In this document: positions 16,972 through 25,330 of the stretch, one piece after another
How positions within the stretch are numbered: the first letter of the stretch is position 1
Layout of the letters: each line of letters begins with the position of its first letter
Assembly (NCBI RefSeq): GCF_900172325.1
Contig: NZ_FWFR01000002.1
Span: 620,001-684,000 of the forward strand
From: Oceanibacterium hippocampi
Lineage (GTDB): Bacteria > Pseudomonadota > Alphaproteobacteria > Sneathiellales > Sneathiellaceae
DNA length: 64,000 nucleotides
Direction: 5' to 3'
The notes under the pieces: model-generated
Seen by the model: the letters and a program-made list of their open reading frames with translations, nothing else
What the model was told of the DNA's origin: nothing
Database searches by the model: none
Made by a program: the position numbers and the translations under genes

Positions 16972-18432
16972 ATGAAGCACCCGGAGAGGGCGATGCTCAC
17001 CCGCCGAACGGTTCTCGGCACCGGCCTTGCCGCCGGCCTCGCGGCGCCGTTCGCCGGCATCGTTGCCGGGCATGCCGCGACTTCCGGCCCGGCCCGCACG
17101 ATCCGGATTCGCCCCGCCCCGGCCGATGTCCGGCTGGTCCCCGAACCCTACGGCCTGACCCCGACTTGGTGCTTCAACGGCGCCGTGCCGGGTCCGGAAC
17201 TCCGCCTGCTTCCTGGCGAGCCGGTCCGGATCGAGGTCGAGAACGGCCTTGCCGAGGCGACCACCGTTCACTGGCACGGCCTGCGCGTGCCGAACGCCAT
17301 GGACGGCGTGCCGCACCTGACCCAGCCGCCGATCGAGCCCGGCGAGCGCTTCGTCTACGAGTTCGCCGCGCCCGATGCCGGCACCTACTGGTATCACCCG
17401 CACATGCGGAGCCACGAGCAGGTCGGCCGTGGCCTTGCCGGACCGCTAATCGTGGAGGAGCCGTCGCCGCCCCGGGTCGACCGCGAGCTCGTCTGGATGC
17501 TCGACGACTGGCGGCTGACCCAGGCGGCGCGGATCACCGACGATTTCGGCAGCCCCCGCGACCTCAGCCACAACGGCCGTGTCGGCAACACCGTCACAAT
17601 CAACGGCCGGGTCCCCGACGCCGTTCCGGTCCGTCCGGGCGAACGGCTCAGGCTGCGCCTGATCAACGGCGCCAACGCGCGGATCTTCGCGCTCGATTTC
17701 GGCGACCAGCGGCCGCTTGTGATCGCCCTCGACGGCCAGCCGGTGACACCGCACGAGCCGCCCGACGGGCTCGTCACGCTCGGCCCGGCGATGCGGGCCG
17801 ACCTGATCCTCGACATTGCCGGCACCGCCGGCACGCGAAGCGCGGTGATCGACCGCTTCTACCGGGGTTCCGACTATCGGCTGGTCGATCTCGCCCTCGA
17901 TGGCGAGCCCCTGCGGGCGGGCCCGCCGGACTGGCCGATCGCGCTGCCGTCGAACGGGCTACCCGAACCGGATGTCAAGACCGCGACGCGCCACGACGTG
18001 GTCTTCAACGGCGGCATGATGGGCGGGATGGTCATGCAGCAGATGGGCGCCGGCGGTGGCACGATGCCCGAGCCGCCGGCGATGCGGGACATGATGATGG
18101 CCGGCCGCATGTGGTTCATCAACGGCGTCGCCGCCACCGGCCACCTGATGGAGCCGGTGATGACCCTCGAGCGCGGACGGAGCCATGTGATCGCGATGAC
18201 CAACGCCACCGCCTGGCATCACCCGATCCATCTGCACGGCCATTCCTTCCGCGTGCTCAGCCGAAACGGCGAACCGACCCGGCACCGGGAATGGCAGGAC
18301 ACGGTGCTGATGGCGCCCCGTGAACGGGTCGAGATCGCCTTCGTCGCCGACAATCCGGGCGACTGGATGTTCCACTGTCACATCCTCGAACACCAGGCCG
18401 CGGGCATGATGGGCGTCATCCGCGTCGCCTGA
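16972..18432 (+). CDS. Multicopper oxidase, CueO-like, Tat-exported
   Basis: Periplasmic cuprous oxidase of 486 residues. A twin-arginine signal is visible (LTRRTVLGTGLAAGLAAPFA). Copper-ligand motifs appear in order: HWHGLRVPNAMDGVP, YWYHPHMRSHEQ, HPIHLHGHSF and HCHILEHQAAGMM. A Met-rich loop (GGMMGGMVMQQMGAGGG, then MMMAGRM) before the third motif resembles the Met-rich insert of CueO that collects Cu(I). GGAGG precedes the ATG, and the gene follows the P-type ATPase after 23 bases, so both should be induced by copper together. The host thus has two distinct multicopper oxidases, this one and CopA. Confidence 0.92.
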   Translation: MKHPERAMLTRRTVLGTGLAAGLAAPFAGIVAGHAATSGPARTIRIRPAPADVRLVPEPYGLTPTWCFNGAVPGPELRLLPGEPVRIEVENGLAEATTVHWHGLRVPNAMDGVPHLTQPPIEPGERFVYEFAAPDAGTYWYHPHMRSHEQVGRGLAGPLIVEEPSPPRVDRELVWMLDDWRLTQAARITDDFGSPRDLSHNGRVGNTVTINGRVPDAVPVRPGERLRLRLINGANARIFALDFGDQRPLVIALDGQPVTPHEPPDGLVTLGPAMRADLILDIAGTAGTRSAVIDRFYRGSDYRLVDLALDGEPLRAGPPDWPIALPSNGLPEPDVKTATRHDVVFNGGMMGGMVMQQMGAGGGTMPEPPAMRDMMMAGRMWFINGVAATGHLMEPVMTLERGRSHVIAMTNATAWHHPIHLHGHSFRVLSRNGEPTRHREWQDTVLMAPRERVEIAFVADNPGDWMFHCHILEHQAAGMMGVIRVA

Positions 18433-18450
18433 AGGCGCGACCGCGCCTTC
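18431..18450 (+). terminator. Hairpin at the end of the rightward copper operon
   Basis: A perfect eight-base-pair stem with a four-base loop, GAAGGCGC-GACC-GCGCCTTC, overlaps the oxidase stop codon. No T-run follows, so it may act as an mRNA 3' end stabiliser or a Rho-assisted terminator. Confidence 0.45.
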
Positions 18451-18519
18451 ATCCGGGTTGAGATTTGCGCCGGCCGCCGTTACTCCTCCTCCGCAGCCAG
18501 CCAGTTCGGGATCCCAACC

Positions 18520-19536
18520 ATGTCAGAGCCGTCGCAGCCGTTGGTCACGGTCGCCATCACCTCCTACGAGCGCGCCGACCTGTTCCGGCTCTGCCTCGAG
18601 AGCGTGTGCGCCCAGACCCACCGTGAACTGGAAATCTTCGTCCACGACAATTCGATCAGCGACGCGATCCACGACATCGTGGCCGACATCGGCGATCCCC
18701 GGATCGTCTACGAGCGCAATTCCCCGAACCTCTCCGATGTCATCATTCTCAACCACCAGAAGGCCTTCACGCCGCGGAACGGCAAGTATCACATTGTGCT
18801 GTCGAGCGACTGGACGCTGGTGCCGGAAGCGATCGGGGCCATGGTCGCAAAGCTGGAGGCCGAGCCCCGGGCCTGCGCCGCGCGCGCCGGCCACGTGCAG
18901 CGCGATCTCGGCAGCGGCCGGGACAAGCCGGTCGCCGGCAAGTTCGAGAATGTGAAGGGCGCCCGCGGCGACGGCGAACTCTACGACTGCCGGGCGCTGA
19001 TCGAGGCGGCCTTCTTCACCCTGACCGGCGTCGGCATCATCTATCACACGCTCCTGCCGTCCGACCTCCTGCGCTACACCAACCTTTCGAAAGTCTATCT
19101 GCATGCCGGCTACGAGCATCAGGCGGGCCTCGAGCTGCTGATGCTGAAACCCTGGCTTGCGGTGCTCAAGGCGCCGCTGTTCGTCGAACTGATCCACCCG
19201 GACCGCTACCAGTCGGGCGGCTACCGGGCCTACGAGAAGTTCGGCGAATGGGTCGCCCGGGCGCGCTTCTTCGAGAACAGCTACCCGGAACTGCTGGCCC
19301 GCGACTTCAACCCGTTCAAGCTCCGCGCCGGGCTCGCCCTCGGTTTCCTGCGCTGCATGTTCCGCCACGACGAACGTCCGGCCGAGGCGGCCGCCTATGT
19401 CGCGCGCTACGGCTCGCAGATCCTGTTCTCGGCGCTGCTATGGCCGGTCTACCGGCCGATCGCCTTCGTCCGCTGGCACCTCAAGCAGGCGGGCAAGCGG
19501 ATCAAGCGCCGTCGCCGGGACCGCGCCGGCCGATGA
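18520..19536 (+). CDS. Family 2 glycosyltransferase
   Basis: The GT-A type N-terminus reads PLVTVAITSYERADLFRLCL, then IFVHDNSISD, and an acidic position at VLSSDWTLVPEAIG where the metal-binding DxD would lie. The second half is long and hydrophobic in places, and the C-terminus is very basic (KQAGKRIKRRRRDRAGR), suggesting membrane association. It is likely to add a sugar to a surface polysaccharide. Its 3' end overlaps the 3' end of the convergent acetyltransferase gene by 35 bases. The donor and acceptor cannot be told from sequence. Confidence 0.85.
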   Translation: MSEPSQPLVTVAITSYERADLFRLCLESVCAQTHRELEIFVHDNSISDAIHDIVADIGDPRIVYERNSPNLSDVIILNHQKAFTPRNGKYHIVLSSDWTLVPEAIGAMVAKLEAEPRACAARAGHVQRDLGSGRDKPVAGKFENVKGARGDGELYDCRALIEAAFFTLTGVGIIYHTLLPSDLLRYTNLSKVYLHAGYEHQAGLELLMLKPWLAVLKAPLFVELIHPDRYQSGGYRAYEKFGEWVARARFFENSYPELLARDFNPFKLRAGLALGFLRCMFRHDERPAEAAAYVARYGSQILFSALLWPVYRPIAFVRWHLKQAGKRIKRRRRDRAGR

Positions 19537-20005
19537 TCCTGAGCGGCGCGCCGACGGCGATCGCAAAGGCCGGGACCTCGCCGCGGACGACCGCGCCGGC
19601 CCCGATCACCGCGCCCCGGCCGATCCTCACGCCGTCCAGCAGCACGCTGTTGGCACCGATCCAGACATCGTCCTCCAACACGATCCCGCCGCGCGATGGC
19701 TGGAAGCCCTGCTCGAAGATGAAGCGGTCGGGATCGTCGAAGGCATGGTTGGTCGGCGCGAAGGTGCAGTTGGCGGCGATCAGGCAGCCCCGCCCCATGC
19801 GGATGCCGTTGCCGATATAGAGCACGCAGCCCGAGTTGATCTGGCAATCGGCGCCGATCACGACGTCGCCGCTGCCGCCCGCCGGCTTGACCTTAACGAA
19901 GGAATCGACGACCGCGCGTTCGCCGATCTCGATCACGGAACCGCGCACCGAATCCTCGATATCGGCAAGTTTCGAGATCCGCGCGCTCGGCGCGATCCTC
20001 AGCAT
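19502..20005 (-). CDS. Left-handed beta-helix acetyltransferase
   Basis: A 167-residue hexapeptide-repeat protein. Repeats such as VVIGADCQINSGCVLYIG, IRMGRGCLIAANCTFAP and IVLEDDVWIGANSVLLDG form the left-handed beta-helix, and the histidine in TNHAFDD is the usual catalytic base position. Such enzymes add acetyl or similar groups to sugar nucleotides or O-antigen sugars. The frame continues upstream to 20281, but ATG 20005 lies at the overlap with the upstream epimerase stop (ATGCTGA) and the N-terminus MLRIAPSARI is typical. It is the last gene of the leftward CDP-sugar cluster. Confidence 0.85.
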   Translation of the reverse strand: MLRIAPSARISKLADIEDSVRGSVIEIGERAVVDSFVKVKPAGGSGDVVIGADCQINSGCVLYIGNGIRMGRGCLIAANCTFAPTNHAFDDPDRFIFEQGFQPSRGGIVLEDDVWIGANSVLLDGVRIGRGAVIGAGAVVRGEVPAFAIAVGAPLRIIGRRGPGDGA

Positions 20006-20580
20006 GACCGCTCGAAGGCAAGCAGATCGCGCTCCTCCAGACCGGCGAGGTCCGGCGCGGCGGAATCCTTCTCGCTCAGAACCGCCCGGTCGGCGATCGG
20101 CCAGTCGATCCCGACCGCCGGATCCGCCCAGGAAAGCGTGCGGTCGAGCGACTGGTCGTAACTGTCCTGCACGAAATAGCTGACCACCGACTGCTCGGTC
20201 AGGGTCTGGTAACCGTGCGCGCAACCGGGCGGCACGTAGATGGCGCGGGCATTCTCGGCCGAGAGCTCGACGCCGTACCATTGTCCGAACGTGGGCGAGC
20301 CTTTCCGGATATCGACGAAGACGTCGAAGACGGCGCCGACGACGCAGCGGACGAACTTGCCCTCGCGCTTCGGCGTGGCCAGGAAATGCAGCCCGCGCAC
20401 GGTGCCGAGCGTGTTGTTGGACGAGAGGTTGCTCTGCACGAACGGCCGGGTGATCCCGGCAGCGGTGAACTCATCGGCGCATAACATCCGCGTGAAGATG
20501 CCGCGCTGGTCCCGGTGGACCCGGCAATCGACCAGCCGGGCACCCGGGATGGCGAGCTCGGTGAAGCTGAAGGCGCCCAT
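19999..20580 (-). CDS. rfbC: dTDP-4-dehydrorhamnose 3,5-epimerase family protein (RfbC-like)
   Basis: A cupin-fold sugar-nucleotide epimerase of 193 residues. It has RDQRGIFTRML, QSNLSSNNTLGTVRGLHF with the catalytic His, KFVRCVVGAVFDVFVDIRKGSPTFG and the YVPPGCAHGYQTL strand, all in family order. Because the next genes are a glucose-1-phosphate cytidylyltransferase and a CDP-glucose 4,6-dehydratase rather than RmlA and RmlB, the substrate is probably a CDP-4-keto-6-deoxy sugar. It overlaps the acetyltransferase gene by seven bases. Confidence 0.88.
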   Translation of the reverse strand: MGAFSFTELAIPGARLVDCRVHRDQRGIFTRMLCADEFTAAGITRPFVQSNLSSNNTLGTVRGLHFLATPKREGKFVRCVVGAVFDVFVDIRKGSPTFGQWYGVELSAENARAIYVPPGCAHGYQTLTEQSVVSYFVQDSYDQSLDRTLSWADPAVGIDWPIADRAVLSEKDSAAPDLAGLEERDLLAFERSC

Positions 20581-20583
20581 GCC

Positions 20584-21393
20584 CTATTCCGCGTCCCGAC
20601 GCAGCCAGGGCGGTGTCCCGCCCTTGCACATCTCGTTCAGGAGATCGCGTTCACGCGCCGTGTCCATGCATTGCCAGAAGCCCCCGTGACAATGGACGGA
20701 AAGCTGTTCGCGGTCGGCCAGAACCTCGAGCACGCCGCGTTCCAGCGAGACGTCGTCGGCCGGCCCCAGGTGATCGAAGGCGGGTTTCTCTAGCACCATG
20801 AAGCCGCCGTTGATCCAGCCGCCCTGCGACTGCGGCTTCTCCTGGAAGGTCTTGATCTGGCCGCCCTCGATGTCGAGCTCGCCGAACCGCGAGGACGGGC
20901 GGACACCGGTGATCGTCGCCAGCCGGCCGCTCTTCCGGTGGGCCTCGTAAAGCGCCCCGATATCGACCGTCGAGACGCCGTCGCCATAGGTCGCGAAGAA
21001 GGTCGGGCTGTCGATCCGGTCGAGCACCTTGCGGATCCGCATGCCGGTCTGGCTGAGGCGCCCGGTCTCGGCCAGTACCACGTCCCAGTCCTCCGGTCCC
21101 CGGCCGCCGTTGTCGAGGACCTGCGCGGTACCGCTCTTGAGATTGACCTCGATGTCGCGATTGATCCGCCAGTAATGCAGGAAATAGTCGCGGATCATGT
21201 CGCCCTTGTAGCCGAGGCAGAGGATGAACCGCCGCACGCCGAACAGCGCGTAGTGGGACATGATGTGCCAGAGGATCGGCCTGTTGTCGATTTCGACCAT
21301 CGGCTTCGGGCGGATCGTCGTCTCCTCGGCGAAGCGCGTGCCGAGGCCGCCGCACAGGATGACCGCCGGGATGTCCTTCAGATCGTTTGTCAC
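20584..21393 (-). CDS. rfbF: Glucose-1-phosphate cytidylyltransferase
   Basis: This enzyme joins CTP and glucose-1-phosphate to make CDP-glucose, the first step to CDP-deoxy sugars. The 269-residue length fits RfbF. The nucleotide-binding signature AVILCGGLGTRFAEET and RPKPMVEI come first, then GVRRFILCLGYKGDMI, TYGDGVS with the metal-binding Asp, and FQEKPQ. It sits between the epimerase and the dehydratase genes, three and six bases apart, within one leftward operon. Confidence 0.93.
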   Translation of the reverse strand: MTNDLKDIPAVILCGGLGTRFAEETTIRPKPMVEIDNRPILWHIMSHYALFGVRRFILCLGYKGDMIRDYFLHYWRINRDIEVNLKSGTAQVLDNGGRGPEDWDVVLAETGRLSQTGMRIRKVLDRIDSPTFFATYGDGVSTVDIGALYEAHRKSGRLATITGVRPSSRFGELDIEGGQIKTFQEKPQSQGGWINGGFMVLEKPAFDHLGPADDVSLERGVLEVLADREQLSVHCHGGFWQCMDTARERDLLNEMCKGGTPPWLRRDAE

Positions 21394-21399
21394 GCGCTG

Positions 21400-22494
21400 C
21401 TACCCCTTCTTCCCGTCGCCCAGATAGGCGTCAATCTGTTCGCGGCAGGCGGCGAGCGGGTCGCCCCCCTCGTGCCAGGCCCGATACCATGCCAGCGTCT
21501 CGGCAATCGTCTCCTCGAGCGACCAGCGCGGTCGCCAGTCGAGCCGCGCCTGCGCCTTGCCGGTGTCGAGCATCAGCAGTGTCGCCTCGTGCGGCTCGCC
21601 GTCCCGCGCGACCCGCACCACCGGCTTGCCCGGCCAGTCCGACTCGGCCAGCGATACCAGCCTCTCGACCGGCACGCAGGCCTCGAGATCGGGGCCGAAA
21701 TTCCACGCTTCCGCGAAGTCCGCAACGACCGGCCCAGCCAGCCGCTCGGCCAGCAGGAGATAGCCGTTCAGCGGCTCCAGCACATGCTGCCAGGGGCGGA
21801 CGGCGGCCGGGTTCCGGATCGCCATGACCCGGTCGGCGACGCGGGCGCGGACGAAATCCGGAACCAGCCGGTCGGTCGCGAAATCGCCACCGCCGATGAC
21901 ATTGCCCGCTCGCGCGCTGGCGATCCCGCAGGCCGCGCCCGCCGGACCGAAGAAGCTCCGGCGCATCGACTGGGTGACGATCTCGGCGCAGGCCTTGCTG
22001 GCACTGTAGGGATCGTGCCCGCCGAGCGGGTCGCTCTCGCGATAGGCACGGCCGGTCTCGGCATTCTCGTAGCATTTGTCGGTCGTGACGACGACGACGG
22101 CGCGGACCTGCTCGCCGGCGCGGCGCACCGCCTCCAGCAGGTTCGCCGTTCCCATGACGTTGGTCGAGAAGGTCTCGAGCGGATCGCGGTAGCTCTCCCG
22201 GACCAGCGCCTGGGCGGCAAGGTGCAGCACGGTGTCGGCCCTGGAGGCGACGAGCGCCGACGCCAGGCGGTCGGCATCGCGGATGTCGGCGATATGCTCG
22301 CCGGCCAGCAGGGCGCCGGTTCCCGCCAGTTCGTAAAGCGAGGGCGCCGGCACCGGCGCCAGGCTGTAGCCGGTGACCACCGCCCCGAGACGATGCAGCA
22401 GCACCGTCAGCCACGCCCCCTTGAAGCCGGTATGACCGGTCAGGAAGACGCGGCGCCCGCGCCAGAATCCGGGATCTGGGGCATGACCGTGCAT
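21400..22494 (-). CDS. rfbG: CDP-glucose 4,6-dehydratase
   Basis: An extended SDR that converts CDP-glucose to CDP-4-keto-6-deoxyglucose. The N-terminus has WRGRRVFLTGHTGFKGAW, the RfbG version of the Rossmann motif. VVVTTDKCYEN gives the catalytic Thr-Asp-Lys region and HDPYSASKACAE the Tyr and Lys of the YxxxK motif. Length is 364 residues from ATG 22494; a GTG at 22506 overlapping the previous stop (GTGA) is equally possible. Product use is likely a 6-deoxy sugar of the O-antigen, modified by the downstream epimerase and acetyltransferase. Confidence 0.92.
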   Translation of the reverse strand: MHGHAPDPGFWRGRRVFLTGHTGFKGAWLTVLLHRLGAVVTGYSLAPVPAPSLYELAGTGALLAGEHIADIRDADRLASALVASRADTVLHLAAQALVRESYRDPLETFSTNVMGTANLLEAVRRAGEQVRAVVVVTTDKCYENAETGRAYRESDPLGGHDPYSASKACAEIVTQSMRRSFFGPAGAACGIASARAGNVIGGGDFATDRLVPDFVRARVADRVMAIRNPAAVRPWQHVLEPLNGYLLLAERLAGPVVADFAEAWNFGPDLEACVPVERLVSLAESDWPGKPVVRVARDGEPHEATLLMLDTGKAQARLDWRPRWSLEETIAETLAWYRAWHEGGDPLAACREQIDAYLGDGKKG

Positions 22495-22502
22495 CGGCAA
22501 GA

Positions 22503-24152
22503 TCACCCGGCCGCGCTGTCCTTGACCCGGCGGAGATAGCCGTCAGGCCAGTAGGTCACGTGATGGCGAAGCGGGCTCTCGTTGAACTCGAAGGCCGGCA
22601 TGTCGATCACGAAATCCTCGTTCTCGGCAACATAGGCGCGTGCCGCCTCGGTCGGGTTGCTGACCGGCCAGTCGGCGCCGGTCCGCGGCCCGCCGGCGAC
22701 CTGGGCCATGATGCCGTCGGCGGCGACCGCGTAGCAGCCGACCGTCACCAGCGGCGCATAAGCGCGCAGTTCCGCCAGGACGTGGTCCTTGGTGTGGTTG
22801 CTGTCGAGGATCAGCATGACCTTGTCGTCCTTGCCGATCCGCGCCTTGACCTGGTCGACGATCGCCTGGCTGGTCGATGACCCCTCGAACATCTCGATCC
22901 GCTTGAACAGCGGATGTTCCTCGATGGCGCGCCGGTTGTGCGGGCGGATCTGGATGTCGACGCCGATCACCCGGCCATGGCCCATGGCCTCGAACAGGCT
23001 GGCGTAGTAGATCAGCGAGCCGCCGTGGGCGATGCCGGTCTCGATGATGACGTCCGGCCTGGTCGTGTGGATCAGTTCCTGGATCCGGATCATGTCCTCG
23101 GGCAGCTGGATGATCGGCCGCCCCATCCAGGTGAAGGTATAAATATGCTTCACGTCCCAGCCGACGCGGAGCCAGGCCTTCGAGGCGACTTCCCAGCCCT
23201 CGGCGCTTTCCATCGGCAGTTCCAGCGCGATGCCCCGGGCCTCGTCCCGGTAGCGGACGATGCCGCGCGCCTCGTCGATTGTCGTTTCGCCGCGCGACGC
23301 CGGGTCGAGGGCATGGTGATAGCCGCGATAGCTGTTCACGACATCGTCGATGACATCGTTCAGCGAGCGCGTGATCGGCGGAAACTCGGCGCTGTAGCGG
23401 CCCATGTCGATGGGCGGGAAGATCCTCGTCGGCGCCTTGTCGGCGACCGTCGTCTTCACTCCGGTCAGGCGGCCGAGGGCGGCGGCGATATCGCCGTGGC
23501 TGACGTTGTCCGGGCCGGCAACATTGTAGATCCGGCCCTTCGCCCTTGTCGCGATATTGATCAGCGCCTCGACGACATCATCGACATAGACGTAATTCTT
23601 GGCCGATTCGAGACTTTCGCCGAGCGTGAGCGCGTCGGAGGTGACGGCGGTACGAATGACCGAGTTCAGGAAATTCTGCGAATTCGGATCGAAGCCGGCG
23701 ACGTTGGACACACGGGCCACGCGGATCTTCGGATTGTCGAGCGACAGGCAGGCGCTCTCGCCCATGATCTTGGACAGGTTGTAGAGGTCGTCGGCAGCCT
23801 GCGGATCGACGGAAAGCCGGGCCGCCTCCGAGGTCGTTTCGCAGCCCAGGTAGACCCGTGTCGTCGACAGATAGAGGAAGCTCTCGAACTTGGTCGAATG
23901 CAGGATGGTGTTGAGCAGCGAGACATGGGCATCGACCGTCTCCCGCTTCTTCTCGCGGAAATCGGCGGTCATGCCGATGCAATAGATCACCTGGCCGAGA
24001 TCGGCGTTGTAGGGCGCGACCTTGAAGTCGGAGTTCCGCGCCCCGGAAAGCCAGGTCCGGTCCGGCGTCGCGACCTCGTGCCCCGATGCTTTGAGCGTGT
24101 CGGACAGTCGCCGGCCGATGAACCCGCCGGCCCCAAAAATGGTGAATTTCAC
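22503..24152 (-). CDS. Fusion of SDR epimerase/dehydratase and CmcI-type methyltransferase-like domain
   Basis: Residues 1 to about 270 are an atypical extended SDR: FTIFGAGGFIGRRL binds NAD, LYLSTTRVYLG and DLYNLSKIMGE supply Ser and YxxxK. From about 300 to the end the sequence is of the cephalosporin-hydroxylase (CmcI) family, a SAM-methyltransferase-like Rossmann fold: QLPEDMIRIQELIHTTRPD, IIETGIAHGGSLIYYA, GRVIGVDIQIRPHN and LILDSNHTKDHVLAEL. Both halves look intact. In polysaccharide clusters CmcI-like proteins are usually separate and are thought to methylate sugars. The fusion implies consecutive steps on one sugar nucleotide. Its stop overlaps the rfbG start region. Confidence 0.82.
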   Translation of the reverse strand: MKFTIFGAGGFIGRRLSDTLKASGHEVATPDRTWLSGARNSDFKVAPYNADLGQVIYCIGMTADFREKKRETVDAHVSLLNTILHSTKFESFLYLSTTRVYLGCETTSEAARLSVDPQAADDLYNLSKIMGESACLSLDNPKIRVARVSNVAGFDPNSQNFLNSVIRTAVTSDALTLGESLESAKNYVYVDDVVEALINIATRAKGRIYNVAGPDNVSHGDIAAALGRLTGVKTTVADKAPTRIFPPIDMGRYSAEFPPITRSLNDVIDDVVNSYRGYHHALDPASRGETTIDEARGIVRYRDEARGIALELPMESAEGWEVASKAWLRVGWDVKHIYTFTWMGRPIIQLPEDMIRIQELIHTTRPDVIIETGIAHGGSLIYYASLFEAMGHGRVIGVDIQIRPHNRRAIEEHPLFKRIEMFEGSSTSQAIVDQVKARIGKDDKVMLILDSNHTKDHVLAELRAYAPLVTVGCYAVAADGIMAQVAGGPRTGADWPVSNPTEAARAYVAENEDFVIDMPAFEFNESPLRHHVTYWPDGYLRRVKDSAAG

Positions 24153-24195
24153 ATCGCTCTCCGCTTCATTGCCGTATGGGGCTCGCCATTCCGGA

Positions 24196-24918
24196 TCATG
24201 GCTTGATCATTACCGCCTGCCCGGTCGGCAGACGCAGGAGCGGCACGCCGCGTTCGGCGGCGAAACCGTCAAAGGCCGCCTTCTGCTCTTCATGCCCCGG
24301 CCAGCCGTAATCGTCGAGCACGACCGTCGCGCCGCTGACCAGCTTCGGCCAGAAATGCTCGGCGGCGGCGATCTCCGGCACAACCGTGTTCATGTCGATC
24401 GACAGATAGGCAACCCGGTCGATCTCGACATCGGCAAGCGTATCGGGCACCGGGCCACGCACGATCTCGACATTCGGATAGACCGAGAAGCGCTTCCGCA
24501 CTTCCTCGTAGACGTCGCTCTCATACTCGTTCTTGTAGAGCGCGCGCTGCCGCTCACGCTCGGTCAGGGTTTTCTCGTCGAAGCCGGCGAAGGTATCGAA
24601 CAGATAGAACTTCCGCGGCTGCTTCGCGAAATCGAGCGCCCGTATCACGGCATGCGCGGTGCCGCCCTTGTGGACCCCGCACTCGACGAAATCGCCCTGC
24701 AACCCGCGCCCGCGCGCCGCCGCCCAGAGCACCACATGGACCCGCCAGTGAACCCGCGACTTGCCCCAGGCGCCGGTCTCGGCGCCGGCCCGGTAGGCGT
24801 CGGCGAAGGCCGGGTCGTCCATGAAATCGCAATTGTGGATCGATTTCAGGCCGTCCTGGTCGTAGCGGTAGGTCACGGCCTTCTTCCGCTTCAGTCCCAG
24901 CCATTTCCTGATCGACAT
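24196..24918 (-). CDS. TylF/MycF-family O-methyltransferase
   Basis: The 240-residue protein has the TylF signatures: FVECGVHKGGTAHAVIRAL as the SAM-binding loop, KFYLFDTFAGFDE, AYLSIDMNTVVPEIAAAE and VVLDDYGWPGHEEQKAAFD with the paired Asp that bind the metal. Members methylate sugar hydroxyls of macrolides or of surface polysaccharides; context here points to the latter. It is the first gene of the leftward CDP-sugar operon, 43 bases before the epimerase-CmcI fusion gene. Two methyltransferase-like domains in one cluster suggest a heavily O-methylated surface sugar. Confidence 0.88.
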   Translation of the reverse strand: MSIRKWLGLKRKKAVTYRYDQDGLKSIHNCDFMDDPAFADAYRAGAETGAWGKSRVHWRVHVVLWAAARGRGLQGDFVECGVHKGGTAHAVIRALDFAKQPRKFYLFDTFAGFDEKTLTERERQRALYKNEYESDVYEEVRKRFSVYPNVEIVRGPVPDTLADVEIDRVAYLSIDMNTVVPEIAAAEHFWPKLVSGATVVLDDYGWPGHEEQKAAFDGFAAERGVPLLRLPTGQAVMIKP

Positions 24919-25330
24919 TCATGACCTCCCGGGTCGGGCATGGAGCGCCGCGCTTCGCTCTTTTCGGTTCGAACGCCCCGGGGTGATGACCCGTCGCACG
25001 TCCGGCACCGGATCGCCGACCCGTCCTTTTGCTGTGCCCGACTGCCCCGGAGGCGGGCGGGCAGATGGTTACTGAATAGCGCCGCCTTTGGCAAGGCGAA
25101 GGGCGCCGACGTTCCGCCATTTCGTTGCCTTCCGGCGGCGCGATACGGGGCCTGCGTCAATTCGTCCGTACCGCATTGCAGCAATCGGCGCGGGCGACCA
25201 TATCCCGAACACACGGCCCCTGCGATCCAGATGCCCGACGAACCACCCTCAGGCGAGCGCGCCGCCTGCGCGATGGGGATGGACACAGCGGGCCCCGAAC
25301 ATGCCGCGAGAGCGCCGGAGCATCATCCCG
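24919..25330. other. Intergenic region without a supported gene
   Basis: This 412-base gap separates the divergent TylF and patatin genes and should hold both promoters. I found no coding frame with family features, no strong -35/-10 pair and no long palindrome. Two upstream in-frame ATGs (including 25301) could extend the patatin protein by a few residues. Confidence 0.5.

Noticed and set aside
20938-22539. 533-codon rightward frame
   Set aside because: Antisense of rfbF/rfbG with low-complexity Arg/Gly/Asp composition and no ribosome binding site.
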